From Hyphomicrobiaceae bacterium (GTDB taxonomy: Bacteria > Pseudomonadota > Alphaproteobacteria > Rhizobiales > Hyphomicrobiaceae): a stretch of 37,153 nt of DNA. The notes beneath the pieces are model-generated. The model saw nothing but the letters and a program-made list of their open reading frames with translations, was not told where the DNA came from and did no database searches. Made by a program: the position numbers and the translations under genes. Within the stretch, counting starts at the first letter, position 1; every line of letters begins with the position of its first letter. The DNA lies in contig JANYHG010000030.1 in the NCBI GenBank assembly GCA_025359165.1, positions 1 to 37,153 of the forward strand, given 5' to 3'. Positions 23,093-32,313 of this stretch are shown here, one piece after another.

Positions 23093-24400
23093 ATGATCCC
23101 CCGTTACTCCCGCCCCGAAATGGTGGCGATCTGGTCGCCGGAAACGCGCTTCCGCATCTGGTTCGAAATCGAAGCACATGCTGCCGCGGGCATGGCCGAG
23201 ATCGGCATGATCCCCAAGGATGCTGCCAAGACCATCTGGGAGAAAGGCTCCAAAGCCAAGTTCGACGTCGACAAGATCGACGCCATCGAGCGCGTCACCA
23301 AACACGACGTCATCGCGTTTCTCACCCATCTGGCGGAGTTCATCGGCGAGGACTCGCGCTTCGTGCATCAGGGCATGACATCGTCGGATGTACTGGACAC
23401 CTGCCTGAATATTCAGTTGACCCGCGCCGCCGATCTTTTAATCGCCGACGTCGACGCACTGCTGGCCGCGCTGAAAAAGCGCGCGTTCGAGCACAAGGAT
23501 ACGATTACCATCGGCCGCAGCCACGGTATTCACGGCGAACCCACGACGTTCGGCATCAAGCTGGCGTTGGCCTATGCTGAATTTGCGCGCAACCGCGAGC
23601 GCTTGGTTGCCGCCCGCAAGGAAGTCGCTACCTGCGCGATCTCGGGTGCCATGGGTACCTTCGCCAATATCGATCCGCAGGTCGAAGCCTACGTCGCCGG
23701 CAAGCTCGGCCTCGCCGTCGAACCAGTGTCGACTCAGGTCATCCCGCGCGACCGGCATGCCATGTTCTTCGCGGTTCTCGCCGTTGTCGCCTCGAGCATC
23801 GAGCGCGTGGCTACCGAATTGCGTCATCTGCAGCGCACCGAAGTTCTGGAAGCCGAGGAGTTCTTTTCGCCCGGCCAGAAGGGCTCGTCGGCGATGCCGC
23901 ACAAACGTAACCCGGTGCTGACCGAAAATCTGACCGGGCTGGCGCGTATGGTGCGCTCGGCGGTGGTTCCGGCCATGGAAAATGTCGCGCTCTGGCACGA
24001 ACGCGACATCTCGCATTCGTCTGTCGAACGCATGATCGGTCCGGACGCGACCGTGACGCTGGATTTTGCGCTTCACCGTCTGGCTGGCGTCGTCGAAAAA
24101 CTCGTCGTCTATCCGAAAAACATGCGCAAAAACCTTGATCGGCTCGGCGGTCTGCACAATTCGCAGCGCGTGCTCATCGCCTTGACGCAAGCGGGCGTCA
24201 GCCGTGAGGACTCGTATGTTTTCGTGCAGCGCAACGCCATGAAGACCTGGGAGCACGGGAAAAATTTTCTGGAAGAACTCAAGGCTGACAAAGAGGTCGC
24301 GGCGAAACTCGGTGCAGCACAACTCGAAGCCATGTTCGACGACGCCTATCATGTGAAGCATGTCGATACGATCTTCGCGCGGGTGTTCGGCAAGGCCTGA
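23093..24400 (+). CDS. purB: Adenylosuccinate lyase
   Basis: ATG at 23093, with GGAG 8 nt upstream, gives 435 residues beginning MIPRYSRPEMVAIWSPE. PurB hallmarks are the TSSDVLDT region, GRSHGIHGEPTTFG with its catalytic His, and the signature loop GSSAMPHKRNPVLTENL. The enzyme carries out two steps: release of fumarate from SAICAR in purine synthesis and from adenylosuccinate to give AMP. The length is normal. A perfect inverted repeat follows the stop (24412-24443). Confidence 0.96.
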   Translation: MIPRYSRPEMVAIWSPETRFRIWFEIEAHAAAGMAEIGMIPKDAAKTIWEKGSKAKFDVDKIDAIERVTKHDVIAFLTHLAEFIGEDSRFVHQGMTSSDVLDTCLNIQLTRAADLLIADVDALLAALKKRAFEHKDTITIGRSHGIHGEPTTFGIKLALAYAEFARNRERLVAARKEVATCAISGAMGTFANIDPQVEAYVAGKLGLAVEPVSTQVIPRDRHAMFFAVLAVVASSIERVATELRHLQRTEVLEAEEFFSPGQKGSSAMPHKRNPVLTENLTGLARMVRSAVVPAMENVALWHERDISHSSVERMIGPDATVTLDFALHRLAGVVEKLVVYPKNMRKNLDRLGGLHNSQRVLIALTQAGVSREDSYVFVQRNAMKTWEHGKNFLEELKADKEVAAKLGAAQLEAMFDDAYHVKHVDTIFARVFGKA

Positions 24401-24411
24401 CAGCTTGTAGA

Positions 24412-24443
24412 GTTGACGACCAGTCGCAGAGTAGATCGTCAAC
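24412..24443. terminator. Inverted repeat after purB
   Basis: GTTGACGA (24412-24419) and TCGTCAAC (24436-24443) form an 8-bp stem with a 16-nt loop, 11 bp after the purB stop. There is no T-run. Confidence 0.45.
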
Positions 24444-24467
24444 CGCTGAACGGGTGAGGGCGGCGTG

Positions 24468-26138
24468 ATGGGGACAGTGCTTTCGGTCCGCTCGGGTTTC
24501 ATGCAGATCGTTCATGGCGGGCTGCTGGCCGTCTGTCTCACCGCAAGCGGCGCTCAAGGACAAGACGGCGGAGGCGTGGAACAACGTTACGTTCAGCCGC
24601 CCAAAGTGCTGGCATTATACCCTGATCTGGCCGTCGGTCTCGAGACACCGGCCCTTCGCCTTGGACGAACCACGTACACCACGCCAGCGGAAGTCGACGT
24701 ATTTCTCGATCGACTTGCATCGACGCCCGCGTCATCCGGCCGCCTCGCAAAACTGGTTCTTGGGATGACGCCGGGCGGACTGCCGCTTCACGCCCTGCTG
24801 TTGAGCCGCGAAGGCGTCAAGACGCCTGACGACCTGGCACAACTCGGTCGTCCTATTGTCTGGCTCATAGGCCAGCAGCACGGCAACGAGCCTGCCGGTG
24901 GTGAAGCCATGCTGGCACTTGCGCGCGCGCTGTCAGATGGCGAACTTACGCCGCTCCTCGACACGCTGTCGGTCGTTGTCATCCCGCGCGCAAATCCGGA
25001 TGGCGCAGCGGCCAACACGCGCGAAAACTCTCTCGGCACCGACATCAATCGCGATCACTCGACCTTCTCGCAGCCCGAAACCAGACTGATCCATCGTCTC
25101 GCACGCTTGCTGCCACCGGCCATCGTGGTGGACGCACACGAATTTACCGTAGGACGTCGCTGGGTCGAAAAGCTCGGCGGTCTCCAGGCGGTCGATCTCA
25201 TGCTGCTATCGTCGACGCATCCGATGACGCCGCAACCGCTGCGGACGCTGTCCGAGGAGCTTTTCCAACCTGCCGTCGTCGCCGCCATCACACCGTTCGG
25301 TTTGCGATCGTTCGTGTACCACACGACGTCGTCCAAACCGGGAGAACGCTCGATTTCGGTCGGCGGCACAGCCCCCGGCATCGCACGCAATGCTTTCGCG
25401 CTGATGGGTGCCGTTACGCTATTGCTGGAATCGCGCGGCGTCGGCGTTGGCCGCGACAGTTATCAGCGCCGAGTCGCTACGCACTACATCGCGTCGAAAG
25501 CCATTCTCGAAACCGCAGCAGCCAACGTGCATTATCTGCGCGCCGCCCGCAGTCGAGCCGCCGACCTCGTGCCCGACGTCATATTGAACCACACCGTCGC
25601 GCGGACAACGACGCAATTGCCGCTGGTCGCCGCGGCCACCGGTATAGAAAAAGTTGTGACCATCGATCTGACCGACACCCGCGTCGTGACCGGCACCGAG
25701 CGTCGCGTACGACCGGCAGGTTACCTCGTGAGGGCGGAGCAATTTCTGCGTATCGGCGCACAGCTGGAGCTTTTGGGTGCGTCGACGTGCACGCTGACCG
25801 GCGACGTCGATCTGAACGTCGAATCCTATGAGATCGTCGGCCACCCGCCAATCGACCGGCGCGCCATCAATCCGGGCAGCAGCTTGCGCGTGCGCATCCA
25901 GGCGGAGGTAGAAACGTTCAACGCTGGCGACGCTTACATTCCCGTCGATCATCCGGCCGGCACGCGGCTGATGCTGGCGCTGGAGCCCGATGCGCCCGGC
26001 AGTCTGTCGGCGCAAACCCTCGTGCACACCAACGATCCCTCCGCCATCGCAATAGTCAGGTTACCGCTCGGCGCTCTGCCGCTATTGATGAACGTCATGT
26101 CTTGTCCGACGCTGGCGAACCCGGCGCGAACGCCGTAA
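24468..26138 (+). CDS. M14-like zinc carboxypeptidase, exported
   Basis: ATG at 24468, with GAGGG about 9 nt upstream, gives 556 residues. A hydrophobic N-terminal segment (MQIVHGGLLAVCLTASGAQG) looks like a signal peptide. The M14 zinc site is visible: H138 and E141 in QQHGNEPAGGE, and H224 in VDAHEF. NPDG (177-180) and DINRDH (192-197) are also typical, and LLLESRG near residue 320 could supply the catalytic Glu. The C-terminal 150 residues form an additional domain. The enzyme probably acts in the periplasm on peptides or cell-wall fragments. The precise subfamily is not certain. Confidence 0.85.
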   Translation: MGTVLSVRSGFMQIVHGGLLAVCLTASGAQGQDGGGVEQRYVQPPKVLALYPDLAVGLETPALRLGRTTYTTPAEVDVFLDRLASTPASSGRLAKLVLGMTPGGLPLHALLLSREGVKTPDDLAQLGRPIVWLIGQQHGNEPAGGEAMLALARALSDGELTPLLDTLSVVVIPRANPDGAAANTRENSLGTDINRDHSTFSQPETRLIHRLARLLPPAIVVDAHEFTVGRRWVEKLGGLQAVDLMLLSSTHPMTPQPLRTLSEELFQPAVVAAITPFGLRSFVYHTTSSKPGERSISVGGTAPGIARNAFALMGAVTLLLESRGVGVGRDSYQRRVATHYIASKAILETAAANVHYLRAARSRAADLVPDVILNHTVARTTTQLPLVAAATGIEKVVTIDLTDTRVVTGTERRVRPAGYLVRAEQFLRIGAQLELLGASTCTLTGDVDLNVESYEIVGHPPIDRRAINPGSSLRVRIQAEVETFNAGDAYIPVDHPAGTRLMLALEPDAPGSLSAQTLVHTNDPSAIAIVRLPLGALPLLMNVMSCPTLANPARTP

Positions 26139-26223
26139 ACTTTGCCATGCGAAATACTGGCGTAACGGCGCGCGCGTGCTAAAGGCAGCTGCAGAAATCA
26201 TCAGAAACGTTCAGGAGGCACTC

Positions 26224-27720
26224 ATGATCGAATATGGCCACTTCATCGGCGGCAAGCGCGTCGCCGGCAAATCAGGCAAAGCCGCCGACGTTCTGCAACC
26301 CATGGACGGAACCGTGCGTGGCAAGGTTGCTCTGGCGTCGAAGGCCGAAGTGCGTGCAGCAGTGGAGAATGCCAAGAAAGCGCAACCCGCATGGGCCGCG
26401 ACCAACCCGCAGCGCCGCGCGCGCGTGATGATGCGGTTTGTCGACCTCATCAATCGCGACATGGAAAAGCTCGCCGACGTCCTGGCGCGTGAGCACGGCA
26501 AAACCATCGTCGACGCCAGGGGCGATATTCAGCGTGGCCTCGAAGTCGTGGAATTCGCCATCGGCATCCCGCATCTGATGAAGGGTGAATACACCGAAGG
26601 CGCCGGTCCGAACATCGACATCTACTCCATGCGTCAGGCGCTCGGCGTCACGGCCGGCATCACGCCGTTCAATTTCCCCGCGATGATCCCGTTGTGGAAG
26701 GCGGCCCCGGCCATCGCCTGCGGCAACGCCTTCATCCTGAAGCCCTCCGAGCGCGATCCCGGCGTGCCGATGATGCTGGCCGAACTGTTCATGGAAGCGG
26801 GCGGCCCCGCCGGCATCTTCAACGTCGTCAACGGCGACAAAGAATCGGTCGACGCCATTCTCGATGATCGCGACATCATGGCGGTCGGCTTCGTGGGCTC
26901 CACGGCCATCGCCGAATACGTCTACGCGCGCGGCTGTGCGGCAGGCAAACGCGTGCAGTGCTTCGGCGGTGCCAAGAACCACATGATCATCATGCCCGAC
27001 GCCGACATGGATCAGGCCGTCGATGCCCTGATCGGTGCGGGCTTCGGCTCTGCAGGTGAGCGCTGCATGGCTGTCTCCGTCGCCGTGCCCATCGGCGAAG
27101 CTACCGCCAACGCGCTGATCAAAAAACTCGTGCCGCGCGTCGAAGGTTTGAAGATCGGTCCGTCCACGTCGCTCGATGCCGACTTCGGTCCCGTCGTCAC
27201 GAAAGAGGCGCTGGCACGCGTCAAGGGCTACGTCGATATCGGCGTCAACGAAGGCGCGAAGCTGCTGGTCGATGGTCGCGGCTTCAAGATGCAGGGTTAC
27301 GAAAACGGCTACTATATGGGCGGGTGTCTGTTCGACAACGTCACAAAGGACATGCGCATTTACAAAGAGGAGATCTTCGGCCCGGTGCTGTCGGTCGTTC
27401 GCGCGAAAACGTATGACGAGGGCCTAGCGCTCGCCAACGACCACGAATACGGCAACGGTGTCGCCATCTTCACACGCGACGGCGATGCCGCCCGCGACTT
27501 CGCCGCTAAAGTGCAAGTTGGGATGGTCGGCATCAACGTGCCGATCCCGGTACCGCTCGCGTACTATACCTTCGGCGGCTGGAAACGCTCGGGCTTCGGC
27601 GATCTCAACCAACATGGTCCCGATAGCGTGCGCTTCTATACCAAGACCAAGACGGTCACCTCGCGCTGGCCCAGCGGCATCAAGGACGGTGCCGAGTTCG
27701 CGATCCCGACGATGAAGTAA
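26224..27720 (+). CDS. mmsA: Methylmalonate-semialdehyde dehydrogenase (CoA-acylating)
   Basis: ATG at 26224 follows a good AGGAGG (26214-26219) and gives 498 residues. The aldehyde-dehydrogenase fold is clear: catalytic Cys281 in GSAGERCMAVSV, TPFNFPAM with Asn150, and the substrate-loop GYENGYYMGG. The AIACGNAFILKPSERDPG and FGGAKNHMI segments match MmsA rather than general aldehyde dehydrogenases. It converts methylmalonate semialdehyde to propionyl-CoA and CO2 in valine and inositol breakdown, and can also act on malonate semialdehyde. A strong hairpin follows the stop. Confidence 0.94.
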   Translation: MIEYGHFIGGKRVAGKSGKAADVLQPMDGTVRGKVALASKAEVRAAVENAKKAQPAWAATNPQRRARVMMRFVDLINRDMEKLADVLAREHGKTIVDARGDIQRGLEVVEFAIGIPHLMKGEYTEGAGPNIDIYSMRQALGVTAGITPFNFPAMIPLWKAAPAIACGNAFILKPSERDPGVPMMLAELFMEAGGPAGIFNVVNGDKESVDAILDDRDIMAVGFVGSTAIAEYVYARGCAAGKRVQCFGGAKNHMIIMPDADMDQAVDALIGAGFGSAGERCMAVSVAVPIGEATANALIKKLVPRVEGLKIGPSTSLDADFGPVVTKEALARVKGYVDIGVNEGAKLLVDGRGFKMQGYENGYYMGGCLFDNVTKDMRIYKEEIFGPVLSVVRAKTYDEGLALANDHEYGNGVAIFTRDGDAARDFAAKVQVGMVGINVPIPVPLAYYTFGGWKRSGFGDLNQHGPDSVRFYTKTKTVTSRWPSGIKDGAEFAIPTMK

Positions 27721-27725
27721 CCTCC

Positions 27726-27758
27726 GAGGTGCGCGCCGGTTAATTCGACGCGCACCTC
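27726..27758. terminator. Strong hairpin after mmsA
   Basis: GAGGTGCGCG (27726-27735) and CGCGCACCTC (27749-27758) form a perfect 10-bp stem with a 13-nt loop, 5 bp after the mmsA stop. There is no clear T-run, but position and stem length support termination. Confidence 0.65.
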
Positions 27759-27910
27759 TATCTCGGAAACGTGCAGCCGCGATCCGTCGCAGCTGTTGCT
27801 CCCCCGCCCCAGGCGATCGCCGAAGCGCGCAGCTGAGGGGCGATCGCAAATTGCCTTGTGGATCAGAATCAAGGCAGTAGGCCGCTTGGTCCAACGACGC
27901 GCGAGGCGGC

Positions 27911-28810
27911 ATGGCGTATTTTATGGCAGTGGCGAACCGTAAAGGCGGTGTCGGCAAATCGACGATTTCAGTGATGCTTGCCCAGGCGTTCGCGATCTGG
28001 GGCAAGAAGCGCGTGCTGATGATCGATCTCGACAGCCAATGCAACGCCTCACTGATCCTCATCGGCGGCCAAGGCTGGCGGGACGCGCGCAACAACGATA
28101 AGACGATCGCCGATTTCTTCTACGATCTGTTCGATGGCATCCCGGCCAAGCCGCGCGATTATCTGTTGCCCAACGTTGGCGACGTTCACGACGACACCGG
28201 CAAGGCACCTCGTCTGGCACTTTTGCCAGGATCGCTATTGCTTGAAGATATTCAAGGTGAGCTGTTTGTCCGCCAATCGCGTGAAAGCCCAAGCCCGGAG
28301 GTCGTCGCAAGCCGCGTCCGTGGCCGTATCGAGAACCTGCTCCGACGCTACGGCGCCAGCTACGATCTGGTCGTGCTCGATTGTCCACCCGGTCTGTCGC
28401 TGGCGGCTCTCGCAGCGCTCAAGACTGCCGACAAGGTGATTGTGCCGTTCAAACCTGACTACGTGTCACAGCTCGCGGTCGATCGCATCGCGTTGCTGAT
28501 CGAGGACAAAGGCACGCTGGACGCGTTGAGCAACATCCCTCAGAATTCGCGTCGGTACGCGTGCCTTGCGAACGGCGTGCGCAACACCGGCAAGGATCGT
28601 AACCTGATCGAGGAAATCGGCCTGTTTCATCCGATGCTGGAAACGCAGATGCCGCAGAAAGACGCGATCGCAAATGCGTTTGATTGGGAACCCGGATTGC
28701 GCAGCCTCGAGCAGAAGTACGGCGACGGACTTGCGGACATGCGCAAACTCTACGACGAGGTGGCGCCGATGCTCGACCAGGCGACCAAGCTGCAAGCAGC
28801 AAATGAATAA
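27911..28810 (+). CDS. ParA-family ATPase
   Basis: The 299-residue protein has the deviant Walker A of ParA/MinD ATPases, KGGVGKS, with signature K11 and phosphate-binding K16. MIDLDSQCNAS is in place of the usual DxDPQ motif, and VVLDCPPG is the Walker B region. GAGG lies about 7 nt before the ATG. The protein is chromosomally located without a ParB or parS beside it, so it is a stand-alone ParA. Its downstream neighbour (48 bp) is a small unrecognised protein. Likely roles are positioning or segregation of an unknown cargo. Overall length and motifs are complete. Confidence 0.9.
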   Translation: MAYFMAVANRKGGVGKSTISVMLAQAFAIWGKKRVLMIDLDSQCNASLILIGGQGWRDARNNDKTIADFFYDLFDGIPAKPRDYLLPNVGDVHDDTGKAPRLALLPGSLLLEDIQGELFVRQSRESPSPEVVASRVRGRIENLLRRYGASYDLVVLDCPPGLSLAALAALKTADKVIVPFKPDYVSQLAVDRIALLIEDKGTLDALSNIPQNSRRYACLANGVRNTGKDRNLIEEIGLFHPMLETQMPQKDAIANAFDWEPGLRSLEQKYGDGLADMRKLYDEVAPMLDQATKLQAANE

Positions 28811-28857
28811 TCATTCGCGACGCTGTCGTTCTACCTGCATCGGGCTCCGAGGCTGAT

Positions 28858-29322
28858 ATGGCACGCACCACAAAACAGCTTTCCGGCGGCGGCAAAGACA
28901 AGTTTCTGCGCCGGCTCGTCGCCGAGGCAGGCCTTCCGGTCGCTCAGGCGACGGCGCTTGGCGATGTCCTGTGCGATGCGATCGCCGACGTGCGTGTGCG
29001 CCGCGATGCCTGGGAGCCGCGGCTTCAGGCTGCTATCGAAGCAACCGACGTACCGCCAGCTTCCCTACCCACAGTCACTGCTGCGTCGGCCCCGGTGTTC
29101 GATCCGTTTGTTTTCAGTGCCCTCGCCGTACTGACCAAACATGGCCGTTCAGCTCTCGTGGAGCGCTTGTCGGCGATCCCTGCCGCGGCTGATCTGCAGG
29201 CACTGGCCAAGGCTCAACACCTCGCCGTCGATCATAATCAGTCGGATGTCGATCAACTCCGCGCGGCCATCGCCACCGCCACCGAGGCGCGGCTGGCAGA
29301 GCGACGTGCCGCCGCGAGTTGA
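28858..29322 (+). CDS. Small helical protein downstream of ParA, unknown
   Basis: The 154-residue, Ala-rich, probably helical protein starts MARTTKQLSGGGKDKFLRRL, with a Lys/Arg-rich N-terminus. A conserved-looking core DPFVFSALAVLTKHGRSAL and a C-terminal helix rich in Ala and Arg follow. GAGG lies 7 nt before the ATG. It follows parA by 47 bp, in the same direction, so it is a candidate partner (adaptor or activator). ParA partners commonly use a basic N-terminal segment to stimulate the ATPase. No ParB-like motif is seen. The neighbour on the minus strand ends 7 bp away. Confidence 0.6.
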   Translation: MARTTKQLSGGGKDKFLRRLVAEAGLPVAQATALGDVLCDAIADVRVRRDAWEPRLQAAIEATDVPPASLPTVTAASAPVFDPFVFSALAVLTKHGRSALVERLSAIPAAADLQALAKAQHLAVDHNQSDVDQLRAAIATATEARLAERRAAAS

Positions 29323-29329
29323 TCGTCTG

Positions 29330-29668
29330 TTACCTCCACACGACTGAAAGCGCGATCATTACCGCGCCGGCAACAAGACTGGCGAGGCTCGACAGGGTCA
29401 CGACCTTCGCGATGAAGTGGCGCGCTAGCGAGCCGCCGACGACTTTCGCGCGCCCGATGTTGCTGGTTTCGGCATTTACGGCGTCGAACTGTGATTTGAG
29501 CTGGCCTGGCAACGCGGGCGCCGTCCGCCCCTTCGCCGCCGCGTAGGCGCTGCTGATAGCGGCCCCCTTGAGATCGATCCGGTGCCTCGCGGCCCACCGC
29601 CACAGCACGACACCGAGCCAGCACGCGGCTATTCCAATCGTCAGCAGAAGCGGGCTGTGTAGCGTCAT
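29330..29668 (-). CDS. Small membrane protein, unknown function
   Basis: The 112-residue product has hydrophobic helices near residues 7-24 and 89-109. The central segment is basic and polar (AAAKGRTAPALPGQLKSQFDAVNAETS, in two parts). It is convergent with the ParA-partner gene, the two stops being 7 bp apart. No family was recognised. It could anchor or localise something, but that is speculation from neighbourhood only. Confidence 0.55.
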   Translation of the reverse strand: MTLHSPLLLTIGIAACWLGVVLWRWAARHRIDLKGAAISSAYAAAKGRTAPALPGQLKSQFDAVNAETSNIGRAKVVGGSLARHFIAKVVTLSSLASLVAGAVMIALSVVWR

Positions 29669-29736
29669 GACCTGTCACTTCCGATTGCGGACTATATTGC
29701 GCCTCGCCGTCGTTTCACGTTGCGTCATCGGTTGCG

Positions 29737-30513
29737 TCAACCGAGCATATTGGTATCGCCGCAGACGGCCAACGACTGACCCGAGATGGTACGCCCGCGG
29801 GGCGAAGCCGTGAACACGACGAGATCGGCCAACTGCTCCGCCGTGACGTATTCTTTGATCGACGTAAAAGAAAACGCGCTCGCCTCCATCTCCTTGAACG
29901 AGATGCCCCGCGCCTGTGATTTGGCCTCAAGCACACGACGCTGACGATCGCCGGCAACTAGTCCAGGCAACAACGCGTTGACCCTGATACCATCGCCGCC
30001 CAGTTCCAACGCGGCCGACTTGGTGAAGCCGATCACGCCCCACTTCGCCGCAGCATAGGGAGCGCGCATGGCGAACCCGGTTTTACCCGCCAACGACGAC
30101 ACGTTCATCATGCTGGCATTCTTGGATTGCCTGAGATGCGGAATAGCCAGCCGCGCACAGTTGAACTGGCCGGTCAGATCGATTTCCAGGCAGCGGTCCC
30201 AATCTTCTGGATTGATATCCTCGATGCGTCCTGTCGGCCCCGCGATACCCGCGTTGTTGACCAGACAATCCAGCCCGCCCAACTGTTTCAACGTTGTATC
30301 GAAGAGCGACGCGACCTGATCGCGCTTGGCGACGTCGCACACACTCACCGTGATCGCCGGGTGTGCTTTATTCAATAGTGCCAGCGCTTTTTCGTCGACA
30401 TCGCACGTGTGCACGCGCGCGCCCTCGCGCACGAAAGCCTCCGCAATAGCGCGCCCGATGCCATTCGCGCCGGCTGTTACCAGGACGCGAAGCCCTGCAA
30501 TTTGTAGATCCAT
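29737..30513 (-). CDS. Short-chain dehydrogenase/reductase
   Basis: The 258-residue protein is a classical SDR. The Rossmann motif is TAGANGIGRAIA (13-24). NNAG (about 86-89) and the YAAAK motif in APYAAAKWGVIG supply the catalytic Tyr and Lys, with Ser in NVSSLAGK. The start ATG has GGAG 9 nt upstream. The substrate is not recognisable; the protein is likely an NAD(P)-dependent oxidoreductase of a hydroxy acid or sugar. It is divergent from the 3-hydroxyacyl-CoA dehydrogenase-like gene at 30675, so a shared promoter region of 161 bp may coordinate them. Confidence 0.9.
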   Translation of the reverse strand: MDLQIAGLRVLVTAGANGIGRAIAEAFVREGARVHTCDVDEKALALLNKAHPAITVSVCDVAKRDQVASLFDTTLKQLGGLDCLVNNAGIAGPTGRIEDINPEDWDRCLEIDLTGQFNCARLAIPHLRQSKNASMMNVSSLAGKTGFAMRAPYAAAKWGVIGFTKSAALELGGDGIRVNALLPGLVAGDRQRRVLEAKSQARGISFKEMEASAFSFTSIKEYVTAEQLADLVVFTASPRGRTISGQSLAVCGDTNMLG

Positions 30514-30674
30514 CTGCGATGCTCCATCCTTCGCCGCTGTCGGCGCAGTGGACCACCGCTATCGATATCTGACAATGTGCGTTGAAAGGGTCTGCAGGGA
30601 AAAGCGCGAACGGTTTTCCGACACGACGCACGACGCACGACGAAACAATGTCTAAAGATCAACGGGAGTGAAGC

Positions 30675-31616
30675 ATGTCGAACGTCGCCATTATCGGAGC
30701 TGGATTGATCGGTCGCGCCTGGGCGGCGATCTTCGCGCGTGCGGGTTGGCAGGTCTCGCTGTGGGACGCGGTGGCGTTGCAGCGATCTCAGGCAATCGGT
30801 CAGATCAGCGCGCAGCTTGACGACATGGCGCGGAACGGGCTGGCAGACGATGCGGCTGCTGCGGCCAGCCGTCTTCGCATGGCGACGTCGCTCGCCGACG
30901 CCGTCGCGAATGCGGATTTCGTGCAGGAAAATGGTCCGGAGTTGCTGGATGCCAAACGCGCGTTGTTCGTTGAACTCGACGCAGCAACCAAGCCCGGCGT
31001 TGTCATCGCGTCTTCGACGTCGGCGATCGTCGCCTCGCAATTCACCGAGCATCTGGCTGGTCGCGCGCGCTGCCTCGTTGGACACCCCGTTAACCCGCCG
31101 CATCTCGTTCCGGTAGTTGAGATCTGCGGCGCGCCCTGGACGTCGGAGGCAGCCAAAACGCATGCGCGCGACGTCTATGCCGGGATCGGTCAAGTTCCGA
31201 TCATGGTCATAAAAGAAATCGACGGCTTTATCCTTAATCGACTGCAGGCAGCTTTACTGTCGGAGGCATTCCGGCTGGTTCAGGAAGGCTATGTTTCGCC
31301 TGAAGATCTCGATCATACGGTCGCCGACGGCCTCGGCCTGCGCTGGTCGTTCATGGGACCGTTCGAAACGATCGAACTCAATGCGCCCGAGGGCATCGCC
31401 GATTATTGCCGGCGCTATGGGCCGTTCTTCAGGCGCACCATCGACGCTCAACCGACGCTCGCGGTTTGGGACGACGCCAACATTCAGAGGGTTGCGGATG
31501 CGTTCGGTCCGACACCGTCAGCGGCCCAGGTTGCCGCCAAATCGCAGTGGCGCGATCAGCGTCTGGCTGCCCTGGCCGTGCACAAGCGCCAACAGAAGCC
31601 GTCGAGCACAAGTTGA
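30675..31616 (+). CDS. 3-hydroxyacyl-CoA dehydrogenase-family oxidoreductase (lambda-crystallin/gulonate dehydrogenase type)
   Basis: The 313-residue protein begins with NAD-binding GAGLIGRAWA. VGHPVNPPHLVPVVE contains the catalytic His region of this family, and EIDGFILNRLQAALLSEAFRLV is the start of the C-terminal helical domain. It is about the size of lambda-crystallin-like L-gulonate 3-dehydrogenase and of carnitine dehydrogenase, rather than the larger FadB. GGGAG lies 6 nt before the ATG. The gene is divergent from the SDR. Which hydroxy acid it oxidises is not known. Confidence 0.88.
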   Translation: MSNVAIIGAGLIGRAWAAIFARAGWQVSLWDAVALQRSQAIGQISAQLDDMARNGLADDAAAAASRLRMATSLADAVANADFVQENGPELLDAKRALFVELDAATKPGVVIASSTSAIVASQFTEHLAGRARCLVGHPVNPPHLVPVVEICGAPWTSEAAKTHARDVYAGIGQVPIMVIKEIDGFILNRLQAALLSEAFRLVQEGYVSPEDLDHTVADGLGLRWSFMGPFETIELNAPEGIADYCRRYGPFFRRTIDAQPTLAVWDDANIQRVADAFGPTPSAAQVAAKSQWRDQRLAALAVHKRQQKPSSTS

Positions 31617-31648
31617 CCAGGGCTCGTCACATCGCGCTTGATGGCTCG

Positions 31649-32182
31649 TCACACTGCGCTTGACGACGGCTCGCCGGGCCCGCTGGCATCGAACACTTTG
31701 AGGATCGCTTCCGCCAACCGTGCGGTGTTGCGGTCGTCCTTGTGCACGACGTCCGCAACGCCAAGTCGCACCAGTTCTATGTGGCGGGTTCGTGTCAGAA
31801 GACCGCTGATGATAACGACAGGGCGCGCGTAGCCGCACGCGCGGATAAGGCCGAGACTGGCTTCGGCGGCGGTGACGTGTCCCAGACGATCGTCCAGAAA
31901 CACCACATCCGGCGTCTTTTCGGCCAGCGCCCGACTAATCCCGCGCAAATTCTGGACGTGCGAAATTTGGACGTCGTGGCCGACCACGAGCCGCAACGAC
32001 GATGCGAGGACATCGGCATCCCGCACCGAGTCGTCGACGATCAGGACCGATGCTAAATTTACAAGTTTGCTGATCCGCATCTGCAGGCGGCTTCGATTTG
32101 CGAGATGGTGGCGCCCAGTCTGATCGCCGCCCAACCGCAAAATCTGATGCGACACATTCCGCATTTCACCTGGCTGCAACAT
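31649..32182 (-). CDS. Stand-alone response regulator receiver protein
   Basis: The 177-residue protein has a complete receiver domain: acidic pocket D50-D51 (VLIVDDS), phosphoacceptor D97 (VVFLDDR), a Ser in IISG, and the conserved Lys in VVHKDDR. An N-terminal extension of about 44 residues, with several possible starts, precedes it and has no known domain. No DNA-binding or enzymatic output domain follows. ATG 32182, with GGAGGGG about 5 nt upstream, is the best start. It could act as a phosphorelay carrier or as a CheY-like protein. No kinase is adjacent. Confidence 0.85.
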   Translation of the reverse strand: MLQPGEMRNVSHQILRLGGDQTGRHHLANRSRLQMRISKLVNLASVLIVDDSVRDADVLASSLRLVVGHDVQISHVQNLRGISRALAEKTPDVVFLDDRLGHVTAAEASLGLIRACGYARPVVIISGLLTRTRHIELVRLGVADVVHKDDRNTARLAEAILKVFDASGPGEPSSSAV

Positions 32183-32313
32183 CTGACCCCTCCATTGCAA
32201 GTGGTCGATGCGCGCCCATTGCCGACATGGTTTTACGCATGTTCGCAGGGTAATCCTATCCGCTCAAAATATAACTGTTGTTCGCCAAGCATCAAGCAGC
32301 GACCGGCCAGTCG

